This document shows positions 4,238 to 5,502 of a stretch of 5,502 bases of DNA, one piece after another; within the stretch, counting starts at the first letter, position 1, and every line of letters begins with the position of its first letter. The notes under the pieces were generated by a model. It did not search any database. It saw only the letters and a list, made by a program, of their open reading frames with translations, and was not told the origin of the DNA. Origin of the DNA: an uncultured Bacteroidota bacterium. Lineage in GTDB: Bacteria; Bacteroidota; Rhodothermia; Rhodothermales; UBA10348. A program made the translations under genes and the position numbers. The DNA is taken from NCBI GenBank assembly GCA_937893205.1, contig CALBJU010000457.1:1-5502 (forward strand). Reading direction: 5' to 3'.

Positions 4238-5502
4238 CTACTCAACGATTATACACTCGCCCGATTGAAAGGCCTCGAGCAACGCCGCTGAAGCGTCCGA
4301 TTTGAGTTCGTCAGCCCCCGAATGTCGCTCCTGCATCACTGCAACCCCAACGCTGACGCCCCCTGCAAGGGATTCATCCTCATTCGGAAACGCGTCCTGA
4401 ATACCACTTGCCCATCTCGCCACGCCCTCCTTGGACCCGTGATAGAAGATGCCATAAGTAAGCTCTCCAAATCGCTCGACCCTGGCATCGACGGCAACGT
4501 TTTTCAATCTTTCTGAAAACTCGCTCTCCAGGCTGTCAACGTCAGTGGATCCGTCGCCTGCCAGTTCTTCCCCCTGATTTAAAAATACCAGGGCCAGAGA
4601 AAGTGGGTGCGCCATCGCTCGTGCGCGCTCCATCTCGTCTGCGATGATCTCACGACGAGGCTTGGGAGTACTCGAGGCATCCAGATCGGCCAGGCCGCCT
4701 TCTGCCTCCGTATCCAGAATTGTGGTGATGAGTCGGGCATACTGCTCCATCAGAACCCGCACCGACGCGGCTTCCAAACCGTCATCGTTCATCGTGTCGA
4801 GCACGAGCACAAACAAGTCGTCATGCTTCTTGGGCACAACCGGTATCATCGCGACTTGCCTGATGTTGATTGGCTCGTGATAATACCTGAGTTTGGCTTT
4901 CGGGAATCCGTTCGGTCCTACACGCGGATATACCACGGGTACCAGAGCGCGGTGGCCAGACAGGATCGGCTCTTTGGCGGAGTATGATCCGCCGCTGCGC
5001 GCGTAAGAGTTCTGACTGATCATCACTTCGACGTGATATCTGAGAGGCGTGTCTTCCTGCCGGAGAAGACACACGGTGTAGGCATCCACGGAAGCCCGAA
5101 GAGAACTCAGGCAAGGTATGAGCACATCTTCATAGGACGGGGTTGACGCCTCGGATACCATGATGCGTGGACGGGGTGCCCGCGTGCGAGCTTTTCCGAG
5201 AGCAGGTGCATCTATCGAATCGCTGGGTACTTCAATTGTCACCGTGGGCGATCCCAGAGCAAGGCTTTCGGAATCGGCCGACAGTTCCAGCTGTTTCTCG
5301 CCCTCGCCGGAGTCGGTCAGCTCCAAATCGGAGCTCGTGTTATCCGTTTCGATCGGCTTGATTTCCAGAATGCCGAGAGATGATAGATCCTCTTCTGGTT
5401 GCATTGGAGCCTGCATGAACTTCTCCGGAACGTCTCTATGACGGCGTCTCATGTTCACTGTGAGAAGAACGAGCGCACCCACGAGAAGAACGAACGCAAG
5501 GA
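4238..5502 (-). CDS. Membrane-anchored protein with GAF-like and degenerate GGDEF-like domains, 5' end outside window
   Basis: No specific family name is recognised. The frame is open to the window edge; the first in-window start is GTG at 5482, but the codons before it encode LAFVLL, which continues a membrane helix, so the true start lies upstream. Numbering from that GTG, a helix ends near residue 9 and is followed by MRRRHR, placing the rest in the cytoplasm. Next come an acidic, low-complexity linker (about 25-100), a GAF-like alpha/beta domain (about 113-258, with AMIPVVPKKHDDLFVLVLD at 211-229) and a GGDEF-like domain (about 280-414, with ERARAMAHPLSLALVFLN, RVERFGELTYGIFY, GGVSVGVAV and a final SGECIIVE). 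The signature loop reads GELTY instead of GGDEF, and no RxxD inhibitory site precedes it, so diguanylate cyclase activity is unlikely. A sensor or ligand-binding scaffold role is an inference. deoB follows after 12 bases. Confidence 0.75.
   Translation of the reverse strand, partial: LAFVLLVGALVLLTVNMRRRHRDVPEKFMQAPMQPEEDLSSLGILEIKPIETDNTSSDLELTDSGEGEKQLELSADSESLALGSPTVTIEVPSDSIDAPALGKARTRAPRPRIMVSEASTPSYEDVLIPCLSSLRASVDAYTVCLLRQEDTPLRYHVEVMISQNSYARSGGSYSAKEPILSGHRALVPVVYPRVGPNGFPKAKLRYYHEPINIRQVAMIPVVPKKHDDLFVLVLDTMNDDGLEAASVRVLMEQYARLITTILDTEAEGGLADLDASSTPKPRREIIADEMERARAMAHPLSLALVFLNQGEELAGDGSTDVDSLESEFSERLKNVAVDARVERFGELTYGIFYHGSKEGVARWASGIQDAFPNEDESLAGGVSVGVAVMQERHSGADELKSDASAALLEAFQSGECIIVE
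5462..5497 (-). repeat. 15-bp direct repeat within the membrane-helix codons
   Basis: On the minus strand GCGTTCGTTCTTCTC (5497-5483) and GCGCTCGTTCTTCTC (5476-5462) match at 14 of 15 bases with a 21-base period. They encode AFVLL and ALVLL of the transmembrane segment. This is either a small internal duplication of seven codons or reuse of the same codons in a hydrophobic stretch. Confidence 0.6.

Noticed and set aside
4238..4700. Active diguanylate cyclase
   Set aside because: The GGDEF signature is replaced by GELTY and the RxxD inhibitory site is not seen, so catalysis is unlikely.
4607..4987. Plus-strand open frame opposite the GAF/GGDEF gene
   Set aside because: It is antisense to an open frame with coherent domain structure and has no recognisable motif of its own.

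Overview
The window holds seven protein genes in two convergent blocks and almost no spare DNA; the largest intergenic gap is 59 bases. Base composition looks slightly GC-rich by eye. Several features point to the Bacteroidota/Rhodothermota/Chlorobiota side of the tree: a folP gene followed directly by a diadenylate cyclase gene with no ybbR or glmM after it, GTG and TTG starts, and weak or absent Shine-Dalgarno sequences. This placement is an inference from gene order and protein style, not a proven assignment.

Left block (+ strand, 1-2463): folP (dihydropteroate synthase, folate synthesis; the window probably begins on the third base of its ATG), cdaA (membrane-bound diadenylate cyclase making c-di-AMP) and pcm (protein-L-isoaspartate O-methyltransferase, protein repair). 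These are housekeeping genes with intact catalytic motifs. The folP-cdaA gap holds a TATAAT hexamer abutting a perfect 6-bp inverted repeat. The pcm start lies in an 18-bp tandem duplication whose first copy supplies the likely ribosome binding site and whose second copy supplies the TTG start.

Right block (- strand, read from 5502 down to 2478): a membrane-anchored protein with a GAF-like domain and a degenerate GGDEF-like domain (its 5' end lies outside the window), then deoB (phosphopentomutase), then two paralogous EutN/CcmL-family genes for pentameric (BMC-P) vertex proteins of bacterial microcompartments. Spacings are 12 bases, 12 bases and a 4-base ATGA overlap, so the four genes look like one operon whose 3' end meets pcm.

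The most interesting feature is the pairing of deoB with two microcompartment vertex genes. DeoB makes (deoxy)ribose 5-phosphate from the 1-phosphate. Deoxyribose-phosphate aldolase then releases acetaldehyde, the kind of volatile aldehyde that microcompartments confine. This suggests a nucleoside or deoxyribose-degrading compartment of the sugar-phosphate-utilising kind, or a use of vertex proteins without a full shell. No hexameric shell protein, aldolase, aldehyde dehydrogenase or phosphotransacylase is in the window, so this remains a hypothesis. The degenerate GAF/GGDEF protein at the head of the visible operon could be a sensor or scaffold for the system, but nothing in its sequence names its ligand.
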